From Pseudomonas sp. GD03944 (GTDB taxonomy: Bacteria > Pseudomonadota > Gammaproteobacteria > Pseudomonadales > Pseudomonadaceae), in the NCBI RefSeq assembly GCF_029839275.1, contig NZ_JAOCAH010000007.1:62001-126000 (forward strand): a stretch of DNA of 64,000 nucleotides, written 5' to 3'. The number at the start of each line of letters is the position of its first letter. Position 1 is the stretch's first letter. The notes beneath the pieces are model-generated. The model saw nothing but the letters and a program-made list of their open reading frames with translations. It had not been told where the DNA came from and ran no database searches. The translations under genes and the position numbers were made by a program. This document shows, piece by piece, positions 17,694 to 27,217 of this stretch.

Positions 17694-18372
17694 ATGGGGC
17701 GCGCAGTTGCTCCAGGGTCTGCCGTTGCCGGCCTTGCGCATCGAAGTTCGACGGCGCCAGCCAGCGCTCGAAGGCGCCCCGGTAAAGCGGCCATTCGCTG
17801 TCGAGCAGGGCGAACCAGGCGGTGTCGCGGTTGCGGTCCTTGATCACCATGTGCTGGCGGAACAGGCCCTCGTAGGTGAAGCCGAAGCGCTCGGCCGCGC
17901 GCCGCGAGCGGGCGTTCTGCGCGTTGCACTTCCACTCCAGACGGCGGTAACCAAGGCGGAAGGCGTGGTCGGCGAGCAGGTAGATCGCTTCGCTGGCCTG
18001 CACGCTGCGTTGCATCACCCGGCCGTAGCAGATGTTGCCGATCTCGGTGCTGCCGTGGGCCGGCACGATATTCAGGTAGCTGAGCAAACCCTGGGCCTGA
18101 CCGCTGGCCTGGTCGATCACGGCAAAGAACAACGGGTTGTCGGTGGCTGCGCAGCTGGCGAGCCAGGCATCGAAGGTGCTGCGCTCGGCGAACGGGCCGT
18201 AGGCCATGTAATCCCAGAGCGCCGGATCGCTGCCGGGGCCCTGCAGGGCGACCCAGAGATCATCGCCATGGCGCGCCGGATCGAGCGCCTCCAGGCGCAT
18301 GTACTGGCCGTGCAGGGTGTCACGGCCGGGGGCGGCGGAAGTTTGCCAGCGGAGAGGCGGTTCGTGGGGCAT
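17692..18372 (-). CDS. RimJ/RimL-type GNAT acetyltransferase
   Basis: A 226-residue GNAT-fold protein of the ribosomal-protein-acetyltransferase type, which moves acetyl from acetyl-CoA to an amino group. Features: the N-terminal LHGQYMRLEALDPARHGDDL, the beta4 segment STEIGNICYGRVMQRS, LEWKCNAQNARSRRAAERFG at the acetyl-CoA site, and a C-terminal W-rich end. The ATG at 18372 has AGGAG in front. It ends in the pycB terminator and lies 32 bp after the PaiB-like gene, with which it may be cotranscribed. The substrate is unknown. Confidence 0.85.
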   Translation of the reverse strand: MPHEPPLRWQTSAAPGRDTLHGQYMRLEALDPARHGDDLWVALQGPGSDPALWDYMAYGPFAERSTFDAWLASCAATDNPLFFAVIDQASGQAQGLLSYLNIVPAHGSTEIGNICYGRVMQRSVQASEAIYLLADHAFRLGYRRLEWKCNAQNARSRRAAERFGFTYEGLFRQHMVIKDRNRDTAWFALLDSEWPLYRGAFERWLAPSNFDAQGRQRQTLEQLRAP

Positions 18373-18404
18373 GTCGGGCTCCTGTAGTTGAGGGCTGCTC
18401 GGAG

Positions 18405-19037
18405 TCAGCGCAGGCTGTTCATCAACTCGGCCATCGCCTGTTCATTCGGCGCGTGGCTGGCCGCCAGACCTTCACGAACACCCTCGCGGTTGCGCGGTGC
18501 ATGGTTCTGGCTGAGCTTCCATTTGCCCTCCAGGCGCGCGATCGGCAGGGCAAAACCGACGACGGCGCGCAGCATGGCGTCGATGTACTCGGCCGGGGCC
18601 TCGTCCACGGACCAGGGCTGGGCACGGCCCTGTTCGTGGTGCTGGCTGAGGCGGCCGACCAGGTCGCGCAGACGCTGCGGCTCATCGAACACCTCGGCCT
18701 GGCCGTAGGCGTGCACCGCCACGTAGTTCCAGGTCGGCACCGCCTTGTGGTCCTCGGCCTTGCTCGGGTAGTAGCCTGGGCTGACGTAGGCCGAGGCCCC
18801 CGGGAAGATCACCAGCACCTCGGCGCCGTTGGCCAGGCTTTTCCAGTGGCTGTTGGCCCGGGCGAAATGGCCGAACAGCGTGCCCTGGGGACTGGCCTGG
18901 CGGTCCAGCAGCAGCGGCAGGTGACTGGCCTGCAGGCCCTGTTCGTCCTGGGTGACGAGGATCGCCAGCGGGCTGCTGTCAATCTGGGTCTGAATCTGCT
19001 CGAGGTCGTCGACCCGAAAGGCGGCTGGTGAGTACAC
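18405..19037 (-). CDS. PaiB-family FMN-binding protein
   Basis: The 210-residue protein matches the PaiB/FMN-binding split-barrel family (YSPAAFRVDDLEQIQTQIDS; PTWNYVAVHAYGQAEVF; KWKLSQNHAPRNREGV). These are annotated as FMN-binding negative regulators but often behave as flavin-binding enzymes. A GTG at 19037 with GGAGAAA before it gives the usual N-terminus; the ATG at 19064 is the alternative. It is divergent from a MocR-type regulator that probably controls it, and shares direction with the GNAT gene downstream. Confidence 0.85.
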   Translation of the reverse strand: MYSPAAFRVDDLEQIQTQIDSSPLAILVTQDEQGLQASHLPLLLDRQASPQGTLFGHFARANSHWKSLANGAEVLVIFPGASAYVSPGYYPSKAEDHKAVPTWNYVAVHAYGQAEVFDEPQRLRDLVGRLSQHHEQGRAQPWSVDEAPAEYIDAMLRAVVGFALPIARLEGKWKLSQNHAPRNREGVREGLAASHAPNEQAMAELMNSLR

Positions 19038-19076
19038 GGCGTTTCTCCGGTGGGATTCATCCATGCTAGGTGTGGA

Positions 19077-19099
19077 AATGGTTCTGTGTAAGAGCCATT
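19077..19099. promoter_or_regulatory. Inverted repeat in the paiB/mocR divergent promoter
   Basis: AATGGTTCT-GTGTA-AGAGCCATT has 9-bp arms with one mismatch, midway between the two divergent starts. It is a candidate operator for the MocR-type regulator; the position is suggestive and the assignment is inference. Confidence 0.45.
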
Positions 19100-19143
19100 A
19101 CGGGTTATTTTGAAGGAGCCAATTCAGCCTCGGGCGCTACGCC

Positions 19144-20607
19144 ATGACCCTCAAACCGACCTTGTCCCTGGAGCCGGCCGGCATCCGCCTCGACCCGCGC
19201 AAGGGCCTGGCCCAGCAGCTCTACCAGGCGTTGCGCGAGCGCATTCTGGACGGCCGTATGGCCAGTCGCATGCGTCTGCCCGCCAGCCGAGACCTGGCCC
19301 GAGCGCTGGGGGTGTCGCGCAATACCGTGGTACGCGCCTATGACCAGCTGTATGCCGAGGGCTTCATCGATGGTCGCATTGGTGATGGCACCTACGTGGC
19401 GGCGTTGGGCGAGGGCGTACCGGCCAGCCCGGAGCGGGTGCCGGTACCGATTCCCGAACCGCTTCGCCAGCGTCTGAGCCTGTATGGTCCTGGTACGCCA
19501 CGCGAGGGTCCGCCGCTGGCGTTTCGCCTGGGCCTGCCGGCCATGGACCTGTTCCCCTTCGACATCTGGGCACGGCTGCAGGCGCAGTTCTGGCGCTCGG
19601 CCAACGCTCAGCAGCTCGGCTACGGCAATCCGGCCGGCGAACCGCGCCTGCGCGAACTGATCGCCGCCTACCTGCGCAACAGCCGGGGGTTGCGCTGCAC
19701 GCCGGAGCAGGTGGTGATCACCAGCGGTGCGCAGCAAGCGATCAGCCTGTGCACCCAACTGCTGGTGCAGTCCGGGGATGGCGTGGCGCTGGAAAGCCCC
19801 TGCTACCGAGCCGCGGCCCAGGCCTTTGCCGTGGCCGGTGCGCGCCTGTGCGGTGTCGAGGTGGACGAGGACGGCATGGACACCGCCCGGCTGGAATCCC
19901 TGAGCGATTGCCGGCTGGCCTATGTCACGCCCTCGCACCAGTACCCCACCGGCGTCACCCTATCCCTGGCGCGCCGCCTGGAGCTGCTGGACTGGGCGAG
20001 CCGTCGCGAGGCCTGGATCATCGAGGACGATTACGACGGCGAGTACCGCTACAGCGGCTCGCCGCTGGCACCGTTGGCATCCCTGGATCAGCAGGGGCGG
20101 GTGCTGTATGTCGGCACCTTTTCCAAGGTGATCTTCCCGGCGCTGCGTCTTGGCTACCTGGTGGTGCCGCCGGTACTGGTCAAGCCCCTGGCGCAATTGC
20201 GGGCACTGGGCATGCGCCATTCCGATATCGGCAGCCAGATGGTGCTGGCCGACTTCATCGCCCAGGGCCATTTCCAGCGGCACATCCGGCGTATGCGCCG
20301 CGCGGCGAGGTTCAGGCGCGATGCCTTGCTCGCCGGATGGCCGGCGGACCTGGCGGGCGCACTGCCCGAGGTGCAAGCCGGGCTGCACGTGTGCATGCCC
20401 CTGGAAAGCCCGGCGCGGGAGCAGGTGCTGATGCGCCAGGCCGCTGCCGTCGGCGTGGAAGTCAGCGGGCTGAGTGATTTCTGGCAGGCGCCGGTTGTCG
20501 AGCAGGCACCGCGCGCGGGTCTGGTACTGGGTTTTGCCGGGGTCGACGAGCCCCAGATCGAGACCGCCCTGGCGGCCTTGCGGGGCGCCTGGCGCCAGGG
20601 CGTGTGA
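19144..20607 (+). CDS. MocR/GabR-family regulator (GntR HTH + aminotransferase-like domain)
   Basis: The 487-residue protein fuses an N-terminal GntR winged helix (residues about 15-85: GLAQQLYQALRERILDGRMA, LPASRDLARALGVSRNTVVR) to a fold-type I aminotransferase domain. PLP-site features are present: ITSGAQQAISLC, DDYDGEYRY, and the Schiff-base lysine in YVGTFSKVIFPALRLGY. Such proteins sense PLP with an amino compound and usually regulate a divergent gene, here the PaiB/GNAT pair. The start at 19144 has a poor ribosome site but gives the typical N-terminus. Confidence 0.88.
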   Translation: MTLKPTLSLEPAGIRLDPRKGLAQQLYQALRERILDGRMASRMRLPASRDLARALGVSRNTVVRAYDQLYAEGFIDGRIGDGTYVAALGEGVPASPERVPVPIPEPLRQRLSLYGPGTPREGPPLAFRLGLPAMDLFPFDIWARLQAQFWRSANAQQLGYGNPAGEPRLRELIAAYLRNSRGLRCTPEQVVITSGAQQAISLCTQLLVQSGDGVALESPCYRAAAQAFAVAGARLCGVEVDEDGMDTARLESLSDCRLAYVTPSHQYPTGVTLSLARRLELLDWASRREAWIIEDDYDGEYRYSGSPLAPLASLDQQGRVLYVGTFSKVIFPALRLGYLVVPPVLVKPLAQLRALGMRHSDIGSQMVLADFIAQGHFQRHIRRMRRAARFRRDALLAGWPADLAGALPEVQAGLHVCMPLESPAREQVLMRQAAAVGVEVSGLSDFWQAPVVEQAPRAGLVLGFAGVDEPQIETALAALRGAWRQGV

Positions 20608-20673
20608 TGGTTGCAGCGGGCTGAGCGTCTAGCCCTGCAGAGCGCAGCGTTCGCGCACACGGTGAGTCTCGGC

Positions 20674-21582
20674 ATGCAGAGTCTGTTGAACGAAATCCTC
20701 GAAGAAGTCCGGCCCCTGATCGGCCAGGGCAAGGTCGCCAGTTACATCCCGGCACTGGCCGATGTCCCGGCCAACCAGCTGGCGATCGCCGTCTACGGCA
20801 ATGACGGCGAGGTGTTCTGCGCCGGCGACGCCTACACCCCGTTTTCCGTGCAGAGCATCTCCAAGGTGTTCAGCCTGGTGCAGGCGATCAACCATTCCGG
20901 CGAGGGCATCTGGGAGCGCCTGGGCCACGAGCCCTCCGGCCAGCCGTTCAATTCGCTGGTGCAGCTGGAATTCGAGCGCGGCCGGCCGCGCAACCCGTTC
21001 ATCAACGCCGGCGCCCTGGTGATCTGCGATATCAACCAGTCGCGCTTCGCCGCGCCGCCGCTGTCCATGCGCGACTTCGTGCGGCGGCTGTCCGGCAACC
21101 CGGAGATCGCCATCGACACCAAGGTCGCCGAGTCGGAGTACCAGCACCGGGCGCGCAACGCGGCCATGGCCTACCTGATGCAGGCCTTCGGCAACTTCCA
21201 CAACGATGTCGAGGCGGTGCTGCGCAGTTACTTCAGCCACTGTGCGCTGCGCATGAACTGCGTCGACCTGGCGCGCGCCTTCAGCTTCCTGGCCCGCGAC
21301 GGCTATTGCCAGCACAGTGGCGAGCACGTCCTCAGTGCGCGCCAGGCCAAGCAGGTCAACGCGATCATGGCCACCAGCGGGCTGTACGACGAAGCCGGCA
21401 ACTTCGCCTACCGCGTCGGCCTGCCGGGCAAGAGTGGCGTGGGCGGCGGTATCGTCGCCGTGGTGCCCGGGCAGTTCAGCGTGTGCGTGTGGTCGCCGGA
21501 GCTGAACGCCGCCGGCAACTCCCTGGCCGGCATGGCCGCGCTGGAATTGCTCAGCCAGCGGATTGGCTGGTCGGTGTTCTGA
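20674..21582 (+). CDS. glsA: Glutaminase
   Basis: This is a 302-residue serine-type glutaminase of the YbaS/YneH family, converting glutamine to glutamate and ammonia in the cytosol. The nucleophile and base form the S-x-x-K motif at S61-K64 in [10 protein letters not shown]; other conserved parts are [23 protein letters not shown] and [16 protein letters not shown]. The ATG at 20674 gives the standard length, against a longer frame starting at 20611. It follows the MocR gene by 66 bp and precedes the RidA gene. It belongs to the amide and acidic amino acid theme of this region. Confidence 0.93.
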   Translation: MQSLLNEILEEVRPLIGQGKVASYIPALADVPANQLAIAVYGNDGEVFCAGDAYTPFSVQSISKVFSLVQAINHSGEGIWERLGHEPSGQPFNSLVQLEFERGRPRNPFINAGALVICDINQSRFAAPPLSMRDFVRRLSGNPEIAIDTKVAESEYQHRARNAAMAYLMQAFGNFHNDVEAVLRSYFSHCALRMNCVDLARAFSFLARDGYCQHSGEHVLSARQAKQVNAIMATSGLYDEAGNFAYRVGLPGKSGVGGGIVAVVPGQFSVCVWSPELNAAGNSLAGMAALELLSQRIGWSVF

Positions 21583-21652
21583 GTGATGGGGTATGGTCGG
21601 GGACCGGCGCTGGTGCCGGAGCCCATTTCCTTACCCCTGATCCGGAGTGCTT

Positions 21653-22048
21653 ATGTCGATGCCCGAGTACCACATGTTCGCCGGTGCCCCTGCGCCGGTC
21701 GCGCCGTTTTCCCACGCCTGCGAAGCCGATGGCTGGGTGTTCGTCACCGGCCAGCTGCCCATCGACCCGGGCAACGAATCGGCGCCGCTGCCCGAGGGCA
21801 TCGAGGCGCAGACCCACAAGACCTTCGACAACCTGCTGGTGGTCTTGAAAGGGCTGGGCCTGGGACTGGAAAACGTGGTGTCGGCGCGGGCTTTTCTCAC
21901 CGACTTCTACGGTGACTACGAGGCGTTCAACGCGATCTACGCCAGCTACTTCCCGGAAGGCAAACGCCCGGCGCGCACCTGCATCGGCACCACCGGCCTG
22001 GCCCGCCACGCTCTGGTGGAAATCGACTTCATCGCTCGTCGGCCTTGA
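21653..22048 (+). CDS. RidA/YjgF-family protein
   Basis: A 131-residue RidA-fold protein (VFVTGQLPIDPG; THKTFDNLLVVLKGLGLGLE; KRPARTCIGTTGLARHALVE). The Arg in PARTC is at the position that binds the substrate carboxylate in enamine/imine deaminases, which remove reactive 2-aminoacrylate-type intermediates. GGAG lies 6 nt before the ATG at 21653. It is 70 bp behind glsA, and both may share a transcript. It probably belongs to a Rid subfamily other than the archetypal RidA, so no symbol is given. Confidence 0.88.
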   Translation: MSMPEYHMFAGAPAPVAPFSHACEADGWVFVTGQLPIDPGNESAPLPEGIEAQTHKTFDNLLVVLKGLGLGLENVVSARAFLTDFYGDYEAFNAIYASYFPEGKRPARTCIGTTGLARHALVEIDFIARRP

Positions 22049-22184
22049 GTCGACAGCCAAGCGATCCATTGAGCCACTGCTGGCGATCCATTGGGACCTC
22101 CGCCGTCCTTAATGTTTGGCAGAACGGCGTGTGGGTCATAGGGAAGATGAGGGCCCTCTTCACCGTAAGGGCGTCGGGCATTTC

Positions 22185-22640
22185 CTAGAACAGCTTGCGA
22201 AACTGAACGAAGCCCGAGCGTTGGGCGATGCGTTCGTACAGCAGCATGGCCTTGCTGTTGGTTTCGTGGGTCAGCCAGTGCACGCGGGAGCAGCCGGCGG
22301 CCTGGGCCTGGGTGTAGACGTGTTCGATCAACTGGCGGCCGATGCCGCTGCTGCGCACGTCCTTGCCGATGAACAGGTCCTGCAGGTAGCAGTAGTCGCC
22401 GACGGTCCAGGTGGAGCGGTGGTACAGCCAGTGCACCAGGCCGATGGCCTGGTCTTCATGCCAGGCCAGGGCGGCGAACATCGGCTCTTGCGGGTCGAGG
22501 AAGCGCTGCCAGGTGACCTCGCTGGTCTCGGCCGGGATTTCGGTCATGTAGAAGCGTTGGTAGCCCTGCCAGAGCGGCAGCCAGACCGCGTGATCGGCGG
22601 CGCTGACAGGGCGGATTTCGACGGGAATGCGAACGGGCAT
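22185..22640 (-). CDS. GNAT family acetyltransferase
   Basis: A 151-residue single-domain GNAT protein: YCYLQDLFIGKDVRSSGIGRQLIEHV is the V/I-x-x-x-x-R-x-x-G-I/x-G acetyl-CoA loop, and the C-terminal half has THETNSKAMLLYERIAQRSGF. The gene is convergent with the RidA gene and stands 63 bp from the asparaginase gene. The substrate is unknown; small amines or antibiotics are family options that the sequence does not decide. Confidence 0.85.
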   Translation of the reverse strand: MPVRIPVEIRPVSAADHAVWLPLWQGYQRFYMTEIPAETSEVTWQRFLDPQEPMFAALAWHEDQAIGLVHWLYHRSTWTVGDYCYLQDLFIGKDVRSSGIGRQLIEHVYTQAQAAGCSRVHWLTHETNSKAMLLYERIAQRSGFVQFRKLF

Positions 22641-22703
22641 CGGAGTGACCTCCTTGGATGGCGACGGGTCATCCTGAAACGCTTGCTGCCAGACTGCAAG
22701 TGA

Positions 22704-23693
22704 CTAATCGGCGCGCTCGCCACACAGGTCCAGGGCGAACCAGCGCTCGACTTCCGCTTGCTGCAGGCCGGCGCCGAGCAGGGCGAAGAGTTTGCCCAGG
22801 GCGGCTTCCCGGGTCATGCCACCGGCCGACACCAGGCCGGCACTGGCGAGCTGACTGCCAGCGGCGTACACACCGAACTCCACATGCCCATGGGGGCACT
22901 GGCTGATGGCGGCCAGCACCACGCCACGTGCGTGTGCGTCTTTCAGTACGCCGAGCAGCTCGGCATTGTCCGACGGGCCGGTGCCGCTGCCGTAGCATTC
23001 GAGCAGCAGGCCGCGCACGCCGCTGTCCAGCAGTGCCCGGACATGGGCGGCCTGGATGCCGGGGTAGAGCGGCAGCACCGCGAGGTTCACGGCTTGGCGT
23101 GGCTGGCGGTAGTCGATGGCGCTCGGCATGCTGCCGGCGCGTTCGCCCTGGCGCTGGCGCGGCAGTACGTGGAACGCATCGAAGGCATCGCTGCGCAGTT
23201 TGCTGACGCGGGCACCGTGCATGAGGGTGCCGTTGAAGTACAGGTGCACGCCCGGCGCGACGCCGGTGTACAGCGCCTGCATGGCGCCGAATAGGTTGCC
23301 CCAGGCATCGCTGCCCTCGGCACCGGCCGGCAGCATCGAGCCGGTGAGGATGACCGGCACCGGCAAGCCGAGCAGCAAAAAGCTCAGGGCCGCGGCGCTG
23401 TAGGCCAGGGTGTCGGTGCCGTGCAGGACCAGCACGGCGTCGCAGCCCTCCTGCTCGACGCCGGCGCGGATCACGTCGACCATGGCCAGCCAGTTGGCCT
23501 GGCTCATGTTGGCGCTGTCGATCGGCGGCAGCAGTTCGCGGAAGGTCCACTCGGGCACCTGTTCGGACTGGGCTGACTGTTGTGCCCGCAGGCGTGCCTC
23601 GAAGCCGGAGGCCGGGGCCAGGCCGGCAGCGCTCATCTGCATGCCGATGGTGCCGCCGGTGTAGAGGACGAGTGTTTTTTGCACAGCGGACAT
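22704..23693 (-). CDS. ansA: Type I (cytosolic-type) L-asparaginase
   Basis: The 329-residue enzyme hydrolyses asparagine to aspartate and ammonia. The first threonine motif is YTGGTIGM (T12-T15 region) and the second is LHGTDTLAYSAAALSFLL; GMTREAALGKLFALL near the end is typical of AnsA. No signal peptide is present, so it is cytosolic. The start at 23693 follows AAGGA; an earlier start at 23741 is possible but adds a non-conserved leader. It lies beside an alanine/sodium symporter in the same direction. Confidence 0.9.
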   Translation of the reverse strand: MSAVQKTLVLYTGGTIGMQMSAAGLAPASGFEARLRAQQSAQSEQVPEWTFRELLPPIDSANMSQANWLAMVDVIRAGVEQEGCDAVLVLHGTDTLAYSAAALSFLLLGLPVPVILTGSMLPAGAEGSDAWGNLFGAMQALYTGVAPGVHLYFNGTLMHGARVSKLRSDAFDAFHVLPRQRQGERAGSMPSAIDYRQPRQAVNLAVLPLYPGIQAAHVRALLDSGVRGLLLECYGSGTGPSDNAELLGVLKDAHARGVVLAAISQCPHGHVEFGVYAAGSQLASAGLVSAGGMTREAALGKLFALLGAGLQQAEVERWFALDLCGERAD

Positions 23694-23837
23694 GCCTTTT
23701 TCCTTATTGGAAGTATGGTTATGGAAAGGCGCAGGATACATCTGTTCGCGACGCCTGAAAGGCCCGCCACGAGGGTGTGACGAGCACTATCGGATACAGG
23801 CAGCGCGAGACGGTGGACGTCCTTGTGGCGTCGAATC

Positions 23838-23863
23838 CGGGCGGCACGCAGCGGTGCCGCCCG
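23838..23863 (-). terminator. Hairpin after the AGCS symporter gene
   Basis: Perfect 10-bp arms CGGGCGGCAC and GTGCCGCCCG with a 6-nt loop, 14 bp after the symporter stop. No T-run follows on the minus strand, so it may stabilise the mRNA end instead of terminating. Confidence 0.55.
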
Positions 23864-23876
23864 ATCGGTGAGGGAC

Positions 23877-25322
23877 TCAGCGCTGAGTCGTCACCATGTC
23901 CGGCGCGTTGTTCGGCTGAGCGCCGTCGGCGGGAGCGACCGTTGGCCAGGCGGCGCGGTCCAGTTCCAGGTCGGCGAACTTGGAGGCGTCGAACACCGGT
24001 TGCTTGATACCGGCGCGGGACTGCTCGTCATAGTCTTTCATGATCCGCAGGCCGACCTTGAACAGCAGGGCCAGGGCGATCAGGTTGACGATGGCCAGCA
24101 AGCCCATGGTGACGTCGGCGAAGGCGAATACGGTGCCCAGGTCCTGCATGGAGCCCCACAGGACCAGGACGATCACCAGCACACGGTAGACCTGCAACAG
24201 CGAACGCTTGGTGCTGAAGAAGCTCAGGGCGTTCTCGCCAAGGTAGTAGTTGTAGATCAGGGTGGTGAAGACGAACAGCAGCAGCGCCAGGCTGACGAAC
24301 ACGCGGCCCCATTCGCCGACGACGGCCGCCAGGGCGGTCTGGGTCAGGACCACGCCAGCCATCTCGCCGCCAGGCTGGTAGACACCGGAGAGGAGGATGA
24401 TCAGCGCGGTGCTGGTGCACACCAGCAGGGTATCGATGAACACGCTCAGCGACTGCACGATGCCTTGGGCGGCCGGGTGCTTGACCTCGGCGACAGCAGC
24501 CACGTTAGGTGCGCTGCCCAGGCCGGCCTCGTTGGAAAACAGGCCGCGCTTGACACCCATGATGATCGCGGCGCCGATGCCGCCAGCAAAGGCAGGCTCC
24601 AGGCCGAATGCACTCTTGACGATCAGCGCCAGCGTCGCCGGTACCGCGTCGATGTTCATGCCGATCACCACCAGCGCCATGCCGATGTAGCTGAAGGCCA
24701 TGATCGGTACCAGCACGTCGGCGAACTTGGCGATGCGCTTGATGCCGCCGAAGATGATCAGGCCGATGACGCCGACCAGAGCGATGCCGCTGATGTGGGT
24801 CGGCAGGCCGAAGGTGTCGTGCAGCGAGGTGGCGACCGTGTAGGACTGCAGGGCATTGAAGCCGAAGCCGAAGGTCACCAGCAGCAGGATCGAGAAAACG
24901 ACCGCCAGCCAGCGCAGGCCAAGGCCGTGCAGGATATAGAACGCCGGGCCGCCGCGGTAGGTGCCGTCTTCCTCGCGACGCTTGAAGAGCTGGGCCAGGG
25001 AGCACTCGAAGTAGCTGGTGGCCATGCCCAGCAGGGCCACCATCCACATCCAGAACACGGCGCCCGGACCGCCGAGCATGATGGCGACGGCGACGCCCGC
25101 GATGTTACCCGCGCCTACGCGGCCGGCGACCGAGAGCATCAGGGCCTGGAACGAGCTGAGTTGGCCAGGTTTGCGTTGGAAGGCTTCGGCGAAGATGCTG
25201 AACATGTTGCCGAAATAGCGGAACTGCACGAAGCGCGAGCGCACGCTGAAATACAGGCCGAGGCCTACCAGCATGACGATGAGCAGTTTGCTCCAGATGA
25301 GGTCGTTGAGAAGATCGAGCAT
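23877..25322 (-). CDS. Sodium:alanine (AGCS) symporter
   Basis: The 481-residue inner-membrane protein has about ten hydrophobic segments and the AGCS signature GGPGAVFWMWMVALLGMATSYF, with GRVGAGNIAGVAVAI and SNEAGLGSAPNVAAVA forming the Na+/substrate region. It imports alanine, glycine or related amino acids with Na+. The hydrophilic C-tail after residue 430 is cytoplasmic. It is divergent from an XRE-type regulator 163 bp away that may control it. The specific substrate is not decided by sequence. Confidence 0.92.
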   Translation of the reverse strand: MLDLLNDLIWSKLLIVMLVGLGLYFSVRSRFVQFRYFGNMFSIFAEAFQRKPGQLSSFQALMLSVAGRVGAGNIAGVAVAIMLGGPGAVFWMWMVALLGMATSYFECSLAQLFKRREEDGTYRGGPAFYILHGLGLRWLAVVFSILLLVTFGFGFNALQSYTVATSLHDTFGLPTHISGIALVGVIGLIIFGGIKRIAKFADVLVPIMAFSYIGMALVVIGMNIDAVPATLALIVKSAFGLEPAFAGGIGAAIIMGVKRGLFSNEAGLGSAPNVAAVAEVKHPAAQGIVQSLSVFIDTLLVCTSTALIILLSGVYQPGGEMAGVVLTQTALAAVVGEWGRVFVSLALLLFVFTTLIYNYYLGENALSFFSTKRSLLQVYRVLVIVLVLWGSMQDLGTVFAFADVTMGLLAIVNLIALALLFKVGLRIMKDYDEQSRAGIKQPVFDASKFADLELDRAAWPTVAPADGAQPNNAPDMVTTQR

Positions 25323-25485
25323 GAGAGGTCTTTCTCTTGTTGTTTTGGTGGAGTGTCACATCCAGAGCCAGGCTGGGTGGGCGAATGGTTGGCGATCCTG
25401 AGAAAGGAGGCAATTTCGCAGGTGGCGGCGATATGATGCGAGTTGATGCTAGAATCGCGTCACCCGCATCATCTGGAATGGCCAC

Positions 25486-26298
25486 ATGTCCGATTCCCTC
25501 GGCGTCAATCTCAAATTGCTCTGCAGCCACTACCGTTCGATTGCCGAGGTGTGCCGCAAGCTGGGTTTGAACCGAGCCCAGTTCAACCGCTACCTGGCAG
25601 GCCAGAGCCGCCCCACTGCGCACAACCTCAAGCGTATCTGTGATTTCTTCGGTGTCGAGTCCCATGAGCTGGCGCTGCCTGGCGAGCAGTTCGCCAGGCT
25701 GGTCGGCGTGCGGGGCAATGACAAGGTCTCCAGTGCCTCGGGCGACCCGCTGTCGACGTTGTTCGAGCCGCTGCGCGAGCAGTCCGGTGACCTGTCCCGT
25801 TACTGCGGCTATTACTTCGAATACGCCAACTGCATGTCGGTGCCGGGCACCATCCTGTTGTCACTGGTGCACGTGCGCGAAGAGAACGGCACCTTCCTGT
25901 TCGAGCGTCAGGAGCGCCAGGTGACTTCTGGCGGCGGCCATGCCGAGGAGTCGGCGCGCTGCCGCTACCTGGGGGCGGCTTTCCAGTTGCAGGACCGGCT
26001 GTTTCTCATCGATTACGAGTCGCTGACCGTCAACGAGATGAGCCAGACCATTCTGATTCCCAGCTTCAAGAGCCGCATCACCCGCCTCAACGGGTTGAAG
26101 ACCGGCGTTTCCAGCGGCGACCGGCGCACCCCGGCCTGCACCCGGGTGGTGTGGGAATACCTGGGCACCGAGATCAACCGCATCAGCACTTACCGCCAGG
26201 TGATGCTGTACCAGCCGGACGATCCGCGCATCGACGAAGACATCCGCCAGCGCCTGGCCCATGCGCCGGTGCGGGACGGTCTGTTCGAGGTGGAATGA
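25486..26298 (+). CDS. XRE-type helix-turn-helix regulator
   Basis: A 270-residue protein with an N-terminal Cro/CI-like helix-turn-helix (residues 8-60: AEVCRKLGLNRAQFNRYLAG ... NLKRICDFFGV) and a long C-terminal domain with no motif I can name. The domain has the look of a ligand-sensing module (GYYFEYANCMSVPGTILLSL). It is divergent from the AGCS symporter and convergent with a substrate-binding protein, from which a long palindrome separates it. It probably regulates the amino acid transporter; that is inference. Confidence 0.82.
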   Translation: MSDSLGVNLKLLCSHYRSIAEVCRKLGLNRAQFNRYLAGQSRPTAHNLKRICDFFGVESHELALPGEQFARLVGVRGNDKVSSASGDPLSTLFEPLREQSGDLSRYCGYYFEYANCMSVPGTILLSLVHVREENGTFLFERQERQVTSGGGHAEESARCRYLGAAFQLQDRLFLIDYESLTVNEMSQTILIPSFKSRITRLNGLKTGVSSGDRRTPACTRVVWEYLGTEINRISTYRQVMLYQPDDPRIDEDIRQRLAHAPVRDGLFEVE

Positions 26299-26342
26299 GG
26301 GGCGCGGTGGCGCCAGGCGGCCACCTGTTATCTGCGGGGGCA

Positions 26343-26400
26343 GGTGGGCTGAAGCCCACCCTACCGATCACGCCAACCGTAGGGTGGGCTTCAGCCCACC
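26343..26400. repeat. 22-bp perfect inverted repeat between convergent genes
   Basis: Arms 26343-26364 and 26379-26400 are exact reverse complements with a 14-nt spacer. Each arm is itself partly palindromic (GTGGGCTGAAGCCCAC). The GTAGGGTGGGCTTCAGCCCAC core looks like a dispersed REP-type element of pseudomonads. In place it can fold as a bidirectional terminator for the regulator and the binding-protein gene. Confidence 0.75.
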
Positions 26401-26446
26401 AACGGGTCCCCGAGTCCTCTCAGTTGCCTACGATGAATGGCTGCTA

Positions 26447-27217
26447 TCAGCACAGCTCCGGGTGCTTGCTGCACGTGCCGTAGCCTTCACCTTTCATTTC
26501 TTCGAGCGCGGCCTGCAGGCGGGTGATCACCTCGTCCGGGGTGTCGAGGTTGAAGGCCAGGTACAGGTTGGACTGGTCGAACGTCAGCACGGTACGCAGG
26601 CCGGTGACGCCGGCCTGGCGGGCATGGTGGCGCCAGACCGGGTCCGAGGTGGCCCACAGGTCGATGCGGCCTTGCTGCAGCTTGGCGATGTTTTCCGGGT
26701 CGCGCAGGGCGTTGACCGGTTGCAGACCGGCGTTCTCCAGGTGCTGGCTGACCGCGCTGTCCTTGTAGCTGCCGATGGTGTAGCGACTGGCTTCGGCCAG
26801 GTCGCGCATGGTGCCGATCTTGGAGTCCGGCGCAGCGAGCATCACCCGGTCATAGCTGGCGATCGGGCCGACCCATTTGAACAGCGGCTTGCGCGCATCG
26901 CTCATGGAGGTGGAGAACAGGCCGTGGTTCGGGTTCTCCAGGGTCGAGTCATAAATGCGGCTCCAGGGGAAGCGCAGGGTCAGGGTGTAGTCGATGGCGG
27001 CACGCTTGAACATTTCGCGCACGATGGTCGTGCTCACGCCCTGGATATTTTCGTCCCGGGCGAAGTTCTTGTTGTTGTCGGCCATGTTGAACGGCGGGAA
27101 GTTTTCCGTCTGCAGCACCACCTTGTAGCCGGCCGGCAGTTCGGCGTGGGCCTGGGCGGCGAAGAAGCTGACGACGAGCAGCAGGCAGGCGATGAGCCTG
27201 GTGGGTTTCACAGTCAT
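26447..27217 (-). CDS. Periplasmic solute-binding protein (SBP family 3-like)
   Basis: A 256-residue exported protein: signal peptide with core LIACLLLVVSFFAAQAHA, then VVLQTENFPPFNMADNNKNF and GVSTTIVREMFKRAAIDYTL, the pattern of family 3 (amino acid-type) binding proteins. The ATG at 27217 follows GAGAGC. No permease or ATPase lies beside it, so it may serve a distant ABC transporter or act as a sensor or stand-alone protein, as many Pseudomonas paralogues do. The ligand is unknown. Confidence 0.8.
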   Translation of the reverse strand: MTVKPTRLIACLLLVVSFFAAQAHAELPAGYKVVLQTENFPPFNMADNNKNFARDENIQGVSTTIVREMFKRAAIDYTLTLRFPWSRIYDSTLENPNHGLFSTSMSDARKPLFKWVGPIASYDRVMLAAPDSKIGTMRDLAEASRYTIGSYKDSAVSQHLENAGLQPVNALRDPENIAKLQQGRIDLWATSDPVWRHHARQAGVTGLRTVLTFDQSNLYLAFNLDTPDEVITRLQAALEEMKGEGYGTCSKHPELC